A stretch of 39,806 nucleotides of DNA. It comes from Candidatus Limnocylindrus primus. GTDB taxonomy: Bacteria > Chloroflexota > Limnocylindria > Limnocylindrales > Limnocylindraceae. This document shows positions 1-7,539 of the stretch, in pieces (the stretch's first letter is position 1; each line of letters starts with the position of its first letter). Below the pieces are notes generated by a model. That model was not told the origin of the DNA. It worked only from the letters and a program-made list of their open reading frames with translations, and ran no database searches. Position numbers and translations under genes: made by a program. The stretch covers positions 1-39,806 of the forward strand of contig QWRJ01000001.1 in NCBI GenBank assembly GCA_003670475.1. The letters are read 5' to 3'.

Positions 1-1
1 C

Positions 2-283
2 GCCGCGAAACTCGGCATCGTGCGGCCGTATGTGGGGCATGGGATCGGACGCGCCATGCATGAGGCCCCCCAGGTGCCGAACTATCGGACGGGGCGGAAG
101 AGCCTTACCCTCGCCCCTGGCCACTGTCTGGCGATTGAGCCGATGCTCACCCTCGGCTCCCCAGAGGTGGGGGTGATGGACGATGAGTGGACCGTTGTAA
201 CAATCGATGGGGGCCTTGCCGCCCACTTCGAGGATTCGATCGCGATCACCCCAGAGGGGTCGCTCCTCCTGACCAGGCCCTGA
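2..283 (+). CDS. map: Methionine aminopeptidase, type I (C-terminal part)
   Basis: The gene enters from the left edge, so only about the last 93 residues are visible, in frame from base 2. The enzyme removes the initiator methionine from nascent proteins in the cytoplasm and uses two metal ions. The visible part has the family pattern: GHGIGRAMHEAP supplies a metal-ligand His and the substrate-contact His, AIEPM contains a ligand Glu, and DEWTVVTIDGGLAAHFEDS followed by an IAIT block carries the last ligand Glu region. The position just upstream of infA and rpmJ is the classic place for map at the end of the secY-adk-map part of the ribosomal protein cluster. The ORF track start at base 20 is an internal codon. 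The identification is safe; start and length cannot be given. Confidence 0.95.
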   Translation, partial: AAKLGIVRPYVGHGIGRAMHEAPQVPNYRTGRKSLTLAPGHCLAIEPMLTLGSPEVGVMDDEWTVVTIDGGLAAHFEDSIAITPEGSLLLTRP

Positions 284-318
284 GCGTGGCGGAGCTCCGC
301 CCCACGAAGGGGGCTTCG

Positions 319-347
319 TTGCGAGGGGGGCTGGGCTCTGCTATCCT
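319..347 (+). promoter_or_regulatory. Putative sigma-70-type promoter for the infA-rpmJ-rps-rpoA genes
   Basis: TTGCGA at 319-324 and TATCCT at 342-347 are separated by exactly 17 bp, each matching consensus at four of six positions. It lies in the 146-bp gap after map and about 80 bp ahead of infA. No closer promoter is visible, so it could drive the whole translation cluster. The call rests on sequence pattern only. Confidence 0.45.
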
Positions 348-380
348 CCGCGTTCGTGCGTTTGGGGGCTCTCCCCACTC

Positions 381-402
381 GTCCCCTGGCTCGCCAGGGG
401 AC
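381..402. promoter_or_regulatory. Perfect 9-bp stem, 4-nt loop hairpin in the infA leader
   Basis: GTCCCCTGG and CCAGGGGAC flank the loop CTCG, giving a very stable GC-rich hairpin. It lies after the putative promoter and 28 nt before the infA start. No T-run follows, so it is not a standard intrinsic terminator. It could be a leader structure used in feedback control or RNA stability, or a weak terminator for map read-through. Confidence 0.45.
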
Positions 403-429
403 AGCACCGCAGTCTGAAACGGGGGGTTG

Positions 430-648
430 TTGGCGAAGAAGGATTCGATCGAAGTCGAAGGTACCGTGGTTGAGCCACTGCCGAACACATCGTTCGTCAT
501 TGAACTCGAAAATGGCCATCGGATTCGTGCCTATATCAGCGGGAAGCTTCGGACGAATTTCATCCGAATCCTTCCAGGTGATCGGGTAAAGGTCGAACTC
601 TCGCCATACGATCTGACACAGGGTCGGATCACCTACCGGTTGAAGTAG
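430..648 (+). CDS. infA: Translation initiation factor IF-1
   Basis: IF-1 is a small OB-fold protein that binds the A site of the 30S subunit during initiation. The 72-residue product has the usual family length and text: [13 protein letters not shown], then [38 protein letters not shown]. The ORF track begins at TTG 427, but the next TTG at 430 gives the standard Met-Ala-Lys-Lys-Asp N-terminus and better spacing from the GGGGGG run at 421-426, so 430 is preferred. Both candidate starts are TTG, which is a weak codon. It precedes rpmJ by 16 nt and probably heads the operon downstream of the putative promoter at 319-347. Confidence 0.95.
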   Translation: MAKKDSIEVEGTVVEPLPNTSFVIELENGHRIRAYISGKLRTNFIRILPGDRVKVELSPYDLTQGRITYRLK

Positions 649-664
649 CAGCACAGGAGACGAC

Positions 665-778
665 GTGAAGGTTTCTGCCTCGGTAAAGGTTCGATGCGAC
701 AAGTGCCTCGTGATTAAGCGGCACGGACGCGTCATGGTCATTTGCGAAAACCCGAAGCATAAGCAGCGGCAGGGATAG
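665..778 (+). CDS. rpmJ: 50S ribosomal protein L36
   Basis: This 37-codon gene is below the size limit of the ORF track but is clear. It starts at GTG 665 behind AGGAGA and ends with TAG at 776-778. The product begins [14 protein letters not shown] and ends [11 protein letters not shown]. The zinc ligands CxxC, a later Cys and His identify the zinc-binding (C+) form of L36, a component of the large subunit near the peptidyl transferase region. The length of 37 residues is exactly typical. It sits between infA and rpsM as in most bacteria, only 3 nt before the rpsM start. Confidence 0.95.
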   Translation: MKVSASVKVRCDKCLVIKRHGRVMVICENPKHKQRQG

Positions 779-781
779 CAG

Positions 782-1159
782 ATGGCACGTATCGCTGGCG
801 TTGATATTCCGCGCGAGAAGCGCGTCGAGATCGCCCTCACCTACATCTTCGGCGTTGGCCTTACCACCAGCCAGAAGATCCTGAAGCAGACCTCCATCAG
901 CCCAGACATCCGCGTCAAGGACCTCTCCGAAGAGCAGATCAATCGCCTTCGCGAAGTGGTCGACAAGGGGCAGAAGATCGAGGGCGACCTGCGCCGTGAG
1001 ATCGCCATGAACATCAAGCGTCTCATTGAGGTCGGCACCTACCGTGGCACGCGCCACCGTAAGAACTTGCCGTCGCGTGGTCAGCGCACCAAGACGAATG
1101 CACGTCAACGCCGAGGCGCACGTAAGACCGTCGCCGGCAAGAAGATTGAGAAGAAGTAA
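782..1159 (+). CDS. rpsM: 30S ribosomal protein S13
   Basis: S13 is located in the head of the small subunit, contacts 16S rRNA and the P-site tRNA, and forms intersubunit bridges with L5 and 23S rRNA. The 125-residue product starts [21 protein letters not shown], contains the helix-two-turn-helix segment, and has the strongly conserved [28 protein letters not shown] block followed by a basic tail. The ATG start lies 3 nt after the rpmJ stop, so the two are almost certainly translated together. Order and spacing match the conserved rpmJ-rpsM-rpsK-rpsD-rpoA block. Confidence 0.98.
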   Translation: MARIAGVDIPREKRVEIALTYIFGVGLTTSQKILKQTSISPDIRVKDLSEEQINRLREVVDKGQKIEGDLRREIAMNIKRLIEVGTYRGTRHRKNLPSRGQRTKTNARQRRGARKTVAGKKIEKK

Positions 1160-1175
1160 GGCGAGGGAGTAGACG

Positions 1176-1574
1176 ATGGCTGAGATGGAGAAGCGCCCAG
1201 CGAAGACGCGTCGCCGCGAGAAGAAGAACGTCCCTGTGGGGCAGGCACACATTGCCGCCTCGTTCAACAACACCCTGATCTCCATCACCGATCCAACGGG
1301 CGCCGTGCTCTCATGGGGCTCGGGCGGCGTTGCCGGCTTCAAGGGCTCGCGCAAGAGCACGCCGTACGCCGCATCGCTCGGCGCCGAAGCTGCCGCACGC
1401 AAGGCGATGGAGCATGGCCTCCGCTCCGTTGAAGTCTTTGTCAAGGGTCCAGGTGCCGGTCGCGAGCAGGCGATCCGCGGCCTACAGACCGCAGGTCTCG
1501 ACATCACCGCCATCACCGATGTGACGCCGCTGCCGCATAACGGCTGCCGTCCTCCAAAGAAGCGTCGAGTCTAG
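1176..1574 (+). CDS. rpsK: 30S ribosomal protein S11
   Basis: S11 lies on the platform of the small subunit next to the mRNA exit path. The 132-residue product has a basic N-terminal tail ([11 protein letters not shown]), the [15 protein letters not shown] block, [13 protein letters not shown], and ends in the family signature [30 protein letters not shown] purine stretch precedes the ATG. It is spaced 16 nt after rpsM and 12 nt before rpsD, in the standard order. Nothing unusual was seen. Confidence 0.98.
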   Translation: MAEMEKRPAKTRRREKKNVPVGQAHIAASFNNTLISITDPTGAVLSWGSGGVAGFKGSRKSTPYAASLGAEAAARKAMEHGLRSVEVFVKGPGAGREQAIRGLQTAGLDITAITDVTPLPHNGCRPPKKRRV

Positions 1575-1586
1575 GAAGGGAGACCC

Positions 1587-2213
1587 ATGGGTCGCGATAC
1601 CGGTCCAGTCTGCCGTCAGTGCCGCCGCGAGGGGGCGAAGCTCTTCTTGAAGGGCGCGCGTTGCTATACGAAGAAGTGCTCCTTTGAGCGCCGTCCAACA
1701 CCTCCAGGCATGCACGCGGTACGCCGCCGCAAGGTGGGCGACTATGGTCTCCAGCTGCGCGAGAAGCAGAAGATGCGCCGCGTCTATCGCCTCGGCGAGA
1801 CGCAGTTCCGTCGACTCTTTGAAGAGGCGGAGCGCGGCACCGACGTGACCGGCGAGCACCTCCTGCGACTCCTCGAACTGCGTTTTGACAACGTGGTCTT
1901 CCGCCTCGGCTTCGCCACCTCGCGCGACCAGGCTCGACAGTTCATCACCCACGGTCACTTTGCCGTGAATGGTGGTGCGGTGGACATCCCTTCATACGCC
2001 CTGAAGCCTGGCGACCAGGTCTCGTTGCGCGCTGGGCGTGCCGAGCTCACGCCATTCAAGGAGGCGGCTGAGACCCTAAAGAGCGCCGCAACGCAGGAGT
2101 GGCTGCGCATTGATGCACCAAAGCTCACCGGCCATGTGGTGGCGGTTCCGCGCCGCGATCAGATGCCGGGCGATTTCAACGAGCAACTCGTCGTTGAGTT
2201 CTACTCGCGATAA
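1587..2213 (+). CDS. rpsD: 30S ribosomal protein S4 (zinc-binding type)
   Basis: S4 is a primary 16S rRNA-binding protein that nucleates assembly of the small-subunit body, and in several bacteria it also represses its own operon. The 208-residue product starts MGRDTGPVCRQCRREG and has a further RCYTKKC, giving four cysteines, the zinc-containing (C+) form. The RNA-binding S4 domain is seen as LELRFDNVVFRLGFATSRDQARQ followed by GHFAVNGG. GGAAGGGAGACCC precedes the ATG as a Shine-Dalgarno sequence. The C-terminus NEQLVVEFYSR is typical. It precedes rpoA by 14 nt. Confidence 0.98.
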   Translation: MGRDTGPVCRQCRREGAKLFLKGARCYTKKCSFERRPTPPGMHAVRRRKVGDYGLQLREKQKMRRVYRLGETQFRRLFEEAERGTDVTGEHLLRLLELRFDNVVFRLGFATSRDQARQFITHGHFAVNGGAVDIPSYALKPGDQVSLRAGRAELTPFKEAAETLKSAATQEWLRIDAPKLTGHVVAVPRRDQMPGDFNEQLVVEFYSR

Positions 2214-2227
2214 GAGAGGAGAGGCAG

Positions 2228-3241
2228 ATGACAGACGCAGTGACTTCACGAATCGCCCCGCTCGAGGAGCTCGGCTCCTACGGCAAGTACGAGGCTGGCC
2301 CATTCGCCCCTGGCTACGGCGTCACGCTCGGCAACGCCCTGCGTCGCGTACTGCTCGGGTCGCTTGAAGGGGCGGCGGTCACCGCCGTGCAGATCACCGG
2401 CGTCCAGCAGGAGTTCTCTGCACTCCCAGGCGTCCGCGAGGATGTCGTCCAGATCCTCCTCAACGTTAAGAAGATCCGACTCCGCAGCTTCGCCACCGGC
2501 CGCGTTGAGCTGACCCTCAACAAGAAGGGGGCAGGCCCAGTGACCGCTGGCGACATCACGCCAAACGGCCAGGTGGAGATCGTCAACCCAGAGCAGATCC
2601 TTATGACGCTCGACTCAGACAAGACGGCGATCGAAGCCTTCCTTGTTGTTGAGACTGGCGTCGGCTATGTCTCCGCTGATCGCCTTGAGGCGGATCCAGA
2701 CGGTGAGGCACGACCACGCGGTGTGATGGCGGTTGATGCCATCTTCACGCCAGTGCGCAAGGTGAACTTCACCGTTGAGAACACGCGCGTCGGCCAGGAT
2801 GTTGACCGCGAGAAGTTGATCCTTGAGATCGAGACCGACGGCACCATCACGCCAGAGGAGGCGGTGCGCAAGGCGGCGGCAATCCTCGTTGGCCAGTTCT
2901 CCGCATTCTCCGGCCTTGGCGAAGCGCCAGCACCGGCACCAGCCGCTGCGGTTGGTGGCAATCTGCTCGACGCGTCCATTGAAGACCTCGACCTTCCGAT
3001 GCGCGCCTACAACTCGTTGAAGCGTGCCGGGATCGTCAAGGTTGGCCAGCTCCTCACCGCGCTCGATGGCGGCGAGGCCGAACTCCTGAAGCTGCGCAAC
3101 TTTGGACAGAAGAGCCTCACCGAAGTTCGCGAGAAGCTCGTGGAGCGCGGCTTCGATGTGCCAGAGAGCACGCTGCCCCTCGATGCCTTTGACGACGAAG
3201 AGGGCGAAGATGGCGACGACGACGCGGAAGTGAAGGCCTGA
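2228..3241 (+). CDS. rpoA: DNA-directed RNA polymerase subunit alpha
   Basis: The alpha subunit dimerises to scaffold beta and beta' and contacts promoter DNA and regulators through its C-terminal domain. The 337-residue product has the N-terminal assembly domain (GPFAPGYGVTLGNALRRVLL; then TAVQITGVQQEFSALPGV) and, after an Ala/Pro linker near residue 240, the C-terminal domain with LPMRAYNSLKRAGI and LRNFGQKSLTEVREKL. The tail ends in an acidic run DDEEGEDGDDDAEVKA, which is longer than the usual short tail. GAGAGGAGAGGCAG is the ribosome binding site. It is followed by rplQ with a 1-nt gap. Confidence 0.98.
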   Translation: MTDAVTSRIAPLEELGSYGKYEAGPFAPGYGVTLGNALRRVLLGSLEGAAVTAVQITGVQQEFSALPGVREDVVQILLNVKKIRLRSFATGRVELTLNKKGAGPVTAGDITPNGQVEIVNPEQILMTLDSDKTAIEAFLVVETGVGYVSADRLEADPDGEARPRGVMAVDAIFTPVRKVNFTVENTRVGQDVDREKLILEIETDGTITPEEAVRKAAAILVGQFSAFSGLGEAPAPAPAAAVGGNLLDASIEDLDLPMRAYNSLKRAGIVKVGQLLTALDGGEAELLKLRNFGQKSLTEVREKLVERGFDVPESTLPLDAFDDEEGEDGDDDAEVKA

Positions 3242-3242
3242 G

Positions 3243-3599
3243 ATGACGTCGCACGCGATTGGTGGTCGCAAGCTCTCTCGAAAGCAGGGGCCCCGACTCG
3301 CCCTGTATAAGAACCTGATCGTCTCGGTCTTGCGCTACGAGCGCATCCAGACGACCGAGGCGAAGGCGAAGGAGATTCGTCCGCAGGTTGAGCAGATCAT
3401 CACGCTCGCCAAGAAGGGTGGCCTCAGCGCGCGCCGCGCGGTGATCGCCGCGCTCCCGAACGAGCCGCTCGTCGTGGATAAGCTTTTCGATGAGATCGTG
3501 CCAAAGTATGCGGACCGCACCTCTGGCTACTGCAGGATCACCAAGATCGGCATCCGCCAGGGTGACTCTTCGCCGCTCGTCCAGATTGAGCTCGTCTAG
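3243..3599 (+). CDS. rplQ: 50S ribosomal protein L17
   Basis: L17 sits near the exit tunnel side of the large subunit. The 118-residue product starts MTSHAIGGRKLSRKQGPRLA, the usual N-terminus (with short variation), followed by LIVSVLRYERIQTTEAKAKEIRP and a C-terminal YCRITKIGIRQGDSSPLVQIEL block. The ATG comes 1 nt after the rpoA stop, so translation is probably coupled. Length is typical. The stop TAG forms part of the TAGGAGG that serves rplM. Confidence 0.98.
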   Translation: MTSHAIGGRKLSRKQGPRLALYKNLIVSVLRYERIQTTEAKAKEIRPQVEQIITLAKKGGLSARRAVIAALPNEPLVVDKLFDEIVPKYADRTSGYCRITKIGIRQGDSSPLVQIELV

Positions 3600-3608
3600 G
3601 AGGTTGAT

Positions 3609-4040
3609 GTGAATATGAAGACGTGGACGCCTCGCGCCGCAGAGATTGAGCGCAACTGGTACGTGGTTGACGCTGAGGGGCAGACGCTCGGTCGCCTCGC
3701 AACGAAGATTGCCACCACCCTCCTCGGCAAGGGGAAGCCAACCTACGCCGACCATATGGATACTGGCGACTTCGTGATCGTGATCAACGCTGAGAAGCTT
3801 GTGGTGACGGGCGACCGCCTGCTCAGCAAGAAGTATCACTCGCACTCAGGACACCCGGGCGGCCATAAGGAAGAGGTGCTCGGCGACCTTATCCAGCGCA
3901 AGCCGACCGAGGCGATCCGACGCGCCGTCAAGGGGATGCTTCCAAAGACGAAGCTCGCCAACGCGCAGATCACCAAGTTGAAGATCTACGCTGGCCCTGA
4001 TCATCCACACGCACCACAGCAGCCGAAGCCCCTCGCATGA
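3609..4040 (+). CDS. rplM: 50S ribosomal protein L13
   Basis: L13 is an early assembly protein of the large subunit. The product is 143 residues from GTG 3609 or 141 from ATG 3615. The GTG is preferred because GGAGG at 3599-3603 is 5 nt away, while the ATG would be 11 nt away. Recognisable blocks are [41 protein letters not shown] and the [12 protein letters not shown] loop, then RAVKGMLPK. It starts 9 nt after rplQ and overlaps the possible upstream ATG of rpsI by ATGA, following the conserved rplQ-rplM-rpsI order. Confidence 0.96.
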   Translation: MNMKTWTPRAAEIERNWYVVDAEGQTLGRLATKIATTLLGKGKPTYADHMDTGDFVIVINAEKLVVTGDRLLSKKYHSHSGHPGGHKEEVLGDLIQRKPTEAIRRAVKGMLPKTKLANAQITKLKIYAGPDHPHAPQQPKPLA

Positions 4041-4057
4041 GTCCGAAGGAGAAGAGT

Positions 4058-4456
4058 GTGAGCAACCTGCCGTACTACCAGGGCACTGGCCGCCGCAAGA
4101 CCTCCATCGCACGCGTGCGCCTGGTTGCGGGTGAGGGACAGATCGTCATCAACGGACGCACCTACGTGGAGCACTTCGGCGGCGCCATCCCGCAGGCCGA
4201 GGTCTTCGCTCCGTACCGCGTCACTGGCACCGAGGGTCGCTTCAACGCGATGGTGAAGGTTGAGGGTGGTGGCATCTCTGGACAGGCCGGCGCAATCCGC
4301 CACGGCATCTCGCGCGCACTCCTCTCCGCAGACCCTGAGGCCTTCCGACTCCCACTTCGCCAGGCCGGCTTCCTGACGCGCGACCCGCGCGCCAAGGAGC
4401 GAAAGAAGTACGGTCTGCGACGCGCTCGCAAGGCGAAGCAGTTCACGAAGCGCTGA
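4058..4456 (+). CDS. rpsI: 30S ribosomal protein S9
   Basis: S9 reaches the P-site tRNA with its basic C-terminal tail. The product has [18 protein letters not shown] near the N-terminus, then [20 protein letters not shown], and ends [16 protein letters not shown], the expected tail. Two starts compete: ATG 4037, which overlaps the rplM stop as ATGA (139 residues), and GTG 4058 (132 residues), which is 5 nt after GAAGGAGA. The second gives normal family length and a good ribosome binding site, so it is used here. This is the last ribosomal protein gene of the cluster. Confidence 0.95.
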   Translation: MSNLPYYQGTGRRKTSIARVRLVAGEGQIVINGRTYVEHFGGAIPQAEVFAPYRVTGTEGRFNAMVKVEGGGISGQAGAIRHGISRALLSADPEAFRLPLRQAGFLTRDPRAKERKKYGLRRARKAKQFTKR

Positions 4457-4459
4457 TCT

Positions 4460-4473
4460 AGCGCAGCTGCGCT
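4460..4473. promoter_or_regulatory. 14-bp perfect palindrome just before glmM
   Basis: AGCGCAGCTGCGCT is its own reverse complement. It starts 4 nt after the rpsI stop and ends 4 nt before the glmM ATG, where a ribosome binding site would be expected and none is visible. As RNA it folds into a 5-bp stem with an AGCT loop. It could tune glmM translation or act as a DNA operator; function is unknown. Confidence 0.35.
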
Positions 4474-4477
4474 GCTG

Positions 4478-5848
4478 ATGGCCGCGGTCCGCTTCGGCAC
4501 CGACGGAATCCGCGGCATCGCGGGCGAGAGCCTTACCGATTCAATCGCCTACGCGCTCGGGCGCGCCCTTGCTGCGCACTTCCCAGGTGGAACCATCCTG
4601 ATCGGTCGCGACACGCGACCGAGCGGCGCAGGGCTCAGCGCTGCACTTGCGGCGGGGGCGAACGCCGCTGGTGCACACGCGATCGATCTTGGCGTCATTC
4701 CAACACCTGGGCTCGCCGCAGTTGTTGCGGGTGAGCCGACCGCATCATGCGGCGTGGTGGTTACCGCATCGCATAACCCAGTGGAGTACAACGGGCTAAA
4801 GGTGCTCGGCCGCGATGGCCGCAAGGTAGCGGATGTCGTGGAGCGTGAGCTTGAGGCGGCGATTGACGCTGAACTTGCACGCGGTGTTGAGACCGCGTCG
4901 GATCAGGTGCGTGGTGCGAGTTCGACAGTTGAAGGGGAGTCGTATCGTGCGCGATACACCGCACAGCTCGCCGCCACCGCCGCCGTAGCGGCACCAGACT
5001 CCGCCGCTGCAGCTCTCCGCGTGCTTGTTGACGCTGCGAATGGTGCGGGGGCGCCGTTCGCCGTGGCAGCACTCGCCGCAACCGGTGCCAACGTTGAGGG
5101 GATGGCGCTCGGAGACGGCGTCATTAATGATGCGGTTGGTGCCACCTCGCCGGAAGCGTTGGGCGCGCGGGTTCTTGCTAGTGGTGTGGATCTTGGGATC
5201 GCCCTAGACGGCGACGCCGATCGTTGCGCCGTAGTGGATGAGCGCGGTCAGCTGGTTGACGGCGACGTGGTGATTGCTCTCATCGCGCTCGACCGCAAGG
5301 CGCGTGGCCTTCCACACTCGGATCAGGTGGTGGCGACGATCTTGACGAACAGTGGCATTGAGCGGCAGCTCGCCGCGGCGGGGATTAGGCTCAAGCGCAC
5401 CCCGGTAGGGGATCGCCATATCGCTGAGGCGCTCGCCGGTAAGAGGGAAGGGTTCGGCGGTGAGAAGAGCGGCCACCTCCTCTTCCCAGAACATGCACCG
5501 ACCGGCGATGGGCTGATTAGCGCGATTGAGGTGATTGCGCTCTGTGCGCGAGCGAAGCGACCACTCTCACAACTTGCAGCGGCGCTTCCGCTTGATCCAC
5601 AGGTGCAGCGAGTGATTCACGTGGAGGAGGGCGAGGCGGAGACGCTCCTTGCGGACCCACGGTTTACCCAGGTGGTGCGCGAGGTGGAGGCGCTCCTTGG
5701 GGCAGGGGGCGGCCGCATCCTGGTGCGTCCGTCAGGCACTGAGCCGCTCCTTCGCGTCATGGCGGAGGGACCCGATGCTGCGGCGGTAGCGTCGGCAGCG
5801 GAGCGCCTTCTTGGCGCCGCCGCCAGCCTCCTCAGTCGTCGCTCCTGA
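4478..5848 (+). CDS. glmM: Phosphoglucosamine mutase
   Basis: GlmM converts glucosamine-6-phosphate to glucosamine-1-phosphate, feeding GlmU (also in this window) and peptidoglycan synthesis. The 456-residue length is typical. The start VRFGTDGIRGIAGESLT is the GlmM signature, and TASHNP at residues 96-101 carries the phosphoserine nucleophile Ser98. The metal-binding loop is DGDADR, the sugar-binding loop is GEKSGH, and RPSGTEPLLRVMAEG is the phosphate-binding C-terminal loop. The start ATG lies 21 nt after rpsI without a clear Shine-Dalgarno sequence. acpS and alr follow on the same strand, giving a small envelope and lipid precursor group. Confidence 0.97.
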   Translation: MAAVRFGTDGIRGIAGESLTDSIAYALGRALAAHFPGGTILIGRDTRPSGAGLSAALAAGANAAGAHAIDLGVIPTPGLAAVVAGEPTASCGVVVTASHNPVEYNGLKVLGRDGRKVADVVERELEAAIDAELARGVETASDQVRGASSTVEGESYRARYTAQLAATAAVAAPDSAAAALRVLVDAANGAGAPFAVAALAATGANVEGMALGDGVINDAVGATSPEALGARVLASGVDLGIALDGDADRCAVVDERGQLVDGDVVIALIALDRKARGLPHSDQVVATILTNSGIERQLAAAGIRLKRTPVGDRHIAEALAGKREGFGGEKSGHLLFPEHAPTGDGLISAIEVIALCARAKRPLSQLAAALPLDPQVQRVIHVEEGEAETLLADPRFTQVVREVEALLGAGGGRILVRPSGTEPLLRVMAEGPDAAAVASAAERLLGAAASLLSRRS

Positions 5849-5856
5849 GCGAGCGG

Positions 5857-5862
5857 TAGACT
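5857..5862 (+). promoter_or_regulatory. -10-like hexamer for a probably leaderless acpS transcript
   Basis: TAGACT is followed after 6 nt by the acpS ATG at 5869. There is no AGGAG-like sequence in the 20-nt gap after glmM. Transcription starting about 7 nt after the hexamer would begin at or next to the start codon. No convincing -35 is seen 17 bp upstream. Confidence 0.4.
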
Positions 5863-5868
5863 ACGCGC

Positions 5869-6276
5869 ATGTTGCGCGACACGTCGTTCCAGCACGAGCT
5901 CCCCGCGCTGGGGGTCGACATCGTGCGTGTGGAGCGGATTGCCGCCGTCCTTCAGCGTCACCCCGCCCGCTTTGAGGCGCGCGTCTTGACCGGAGCTGAG
6001 CGCTCCTATGTCCGCGCACGACCAGAGAACTTGGCTGGTCGCTGGGCGGCGAAAGAGGCGGTCTCCAAGGTGCTCGGCCTTGGGGTTCGAGGGATCGGCT
6101 GGCGTGAGATCGAGATTGAGCTACTCGCCACAGGCCAGCCAACGGTGCGCCTCCACGGTAACGCGGCGCTACGTGCGGATCAGCTCGGCATTGAAGCGAT
6201 CGCCGTCTCGATCAGCCATGAGCGCGAATACGCCATCGCTGTCGCCTTCGGTCAGCACACCGTACGCGAGGCATAA
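5869..6276 (+). CDS. acpS: Holo-[acyl-carrier-protein] synthase
   Basis: AcpS transfers the 4'-phosphopantetheine arm from CoA to a serine of apo-acyl carrier protein, needed for fatty acid synthesis. The 135-residue product is of normal length with a slightly long N-terminus. Asp17 in GVDIVRVERI and Glu63 in AGRWAAKEAVSKVLG are the magnesium ligands, and SISHEREYAIAVA is the C-terminal signature. The gene starts 20 nt after glmM and shows no ribosome binding site, but has a -10-like TAGACT 6 nt before its ATG, suggesting its own leaderless promoter. It ends 2 nt before alr. Confidence 0.95.
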   Translation: MLRDTSFQHELPALGVDIVRVERIAAVLQRHPARFEARVLTGAERSYVRARPENLAGRWAAKEAVSKVLGLGVRGIGWREIEIELLATGQPTVRLHGNAALRADQLGIEAIAVSISHEREYAIAVAFGQHTVREA

Positions 6277-6278
6277 GT

Positions 6279-7505
6279 ATGGGAATTCCCGAGGCGCTTC
6301 TCGCCGCGGGACTGCCACCACTCGCCCGCGCCGCATGGGTCGAGGTCAGCCTTGATGCGATCGCGAACAATGTGCGCAGTCTGAAGGCGCGCCTTCCAGA
6401 GGGTGGCCACATTGATGTCGTGCTGAAGTCAAACGCCTATGGTCTTGGCGCCGTCCAGATCGCTCGTGCCTCCATCGCCGCTGGCGCGCGCGCCGTGCTG
6501 GTGGCGACCGTTGATGAGGCGATTCAGCTACGACGCGCAGGGATCAGCGCACCGCTCCGTGTCCTCTGGCGCGTGCCGAGCGAGTACCTGCGTGAAGCGG
6601 CGCAACTCGAGATCGGCGTCCCCGCAACTTCTCCCGCCGTCGTCACTGAACTCCTCGCTGCAGATCTTCATGGCCTGTCGCCACTGATCGTTGATGTGGA
6701 GGTTGATACGGGACTCGGTCGTGACGGCATCCTGCCTGACGAACTAGAAAAACAACTGACGCTACTGCGCGCCGCGAGCGATCGCATCACGCTCCGCGGC
6801 ATCTGGAGTCATCTCACCGCCGCAGAGGATGCCCCTCGATCTGAGCGACAGGCTGAACGACTGAACGAAGTGTCTGATCAGCTCGCCGATCCTGCAGCTG
6901 GTGGCCTCAGCGTGGGGCTCGAGCGACACCTCGTCGGCTCTGGCGGACTACTCACCATGGGTGGCACGCAGCACGTTGCGCGCGTGGGGATCGCCCTCTT
7001 CGGCGTGGTGCCGAATGCGCTGCGCTCCACCTCTTCTGCCGCTGACATTGGCCTTGCTTCGGTCTATCAGCTGATCGCCCGACCGATTCGAATCGCAACG
7101 CTTCCTGCGGGACACGGCGTGGGCTACGGCCCGCACTTCGTCGCAAAGCGTCCATCACGCATCATCACCCTGCCGATCGGCTATGCGGATGGAATCTCGT
7201 ACCACGACAAGGATCGCGCTGAGGTGCTCGTTCGTGGGGTGCGGCTTCCGGTGGTCGGCACGATCGCGATGGACTCGATCACGATTGACGCAACAGATCA
7301 CCCAGCGAAGGATCTCAGCCCGTTGGATGACGTCATTTTCATTGGTCGATCCGGCGACGAAGTGATTGAGCCAGTTGATGTTGCGCGTCGTCGCGAGACC
7401 ATCACCAATGAGGTCTCAACGAGCTTTACTAACCGACTTGCGCGTGTCTACACACGTGCTGGACTCCCAGTTGCGGTCGCCACGCTGATCGAGGCCACCC
7501 CATGA
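6279..7505 (+). CDS. alr: Alanine racemase
   Basis: Alr is a PLP enzyme that interconverts L- and D-alanine for peptidoglycan. The 408-residue product has the PLP lysine Lys50 in VVLKSNAYGLGA, the barrel segments DVEVDTGLGRDG and RGIWSHLTAAED, ARVGIALFGV, and the C-terminal beta domain with HGVGYGPHF (second catalytic Tyr) and GTIAMDSITID. ITLPIGYADG is also characteristic. The sequence around the lysine (KSNAYGLG rather than KANAYGHG) is a common variation. It starts 2 nt after acpS. Its stop codon lies inside a 17-bp tandem repeat that connects it to the next gene by ATGA overlaps. Confidence 0.95.
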   Translation: MGIPEALLAAGLPPLARAAWVEVSLDAIANNVRSLKARLPEGGHIDVVLKSNAYGLGAVQIARASIAAGARAVLVATVDEAIQLRRAGISAPLRVLWRVPSEYLREAAQLEIGVPATSPAVVTELLAADLHGLSPLIVDVEVDTGLGRDGILPDELEKQLTLLRAASDRITLRGIWSHLTAAEDAPRSERQAERLNEVSDQLADPAAGGLSVGLERHLVGSGGLLTMGGTQHVARVGIALFGVVPNALRSTSSAADIGLASVYQLIARPIRIATLPAGHGVGYGPHFVAKRPSRIITLPIGYADGISYHDKDRAEVLVRGVRLPVVGTIAMDSITIDATDHPAKDLSPLDDVIFIGRSGDEVIEPVDVARRRETITNEVSTSFTNRLARVYTRAGLPVAVATLIEATP

Positions 7506-7537
7506 TCAAGGCCACCCCATGATTACGGTCGCCCCAT
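7487..7537 (+). repeat. Three tandem copies of a 17-bp unit across the alr stop
   Basis: The units are GATCGAGGCCACCCCAT, GATCAAGGCCACCCCAT and GATTACGGTCGCCCCAT. Units 1 and 2 differ at one base; unit 3 has diverged at several. Each unit boundary creates ATGA. Because 17 is not a multiple of three, each ATG falls in a new frame that is closed by the TGA of the next junction. The result is a chain from the alr stop, through two mini-ORFs, to the start of the 577-residue protein. Confidence 0.9.
7502..7522 (+). other. Six-codon mini-ORF (MIKATP) in the alr relay
   Basis: ATG 7502 overlaps the alr stop TGA (7503-7505). The reading frame has six codons and ends at TGA 7520-7522, which overlaps the next ATG. 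It probably serves to pass ribosomes along rather than to make a useful peptide. The function is inferred from geometry only. Confidence 0.45.
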
Positions 7538-7539
7538 GA
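7519..7539 (+). other. Six-codon mini-ORF (MITVAP) in the alr relay
   Basis: ATG 7519 overlaps the stop of the previous mini-ORF. Six codons later its TGA at 7537-7539 overlaps ATG 7536, the start of the 577-residue protein. It is the second link in the stop-start chain created by the tandem repeat. Confidence 0.45.
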
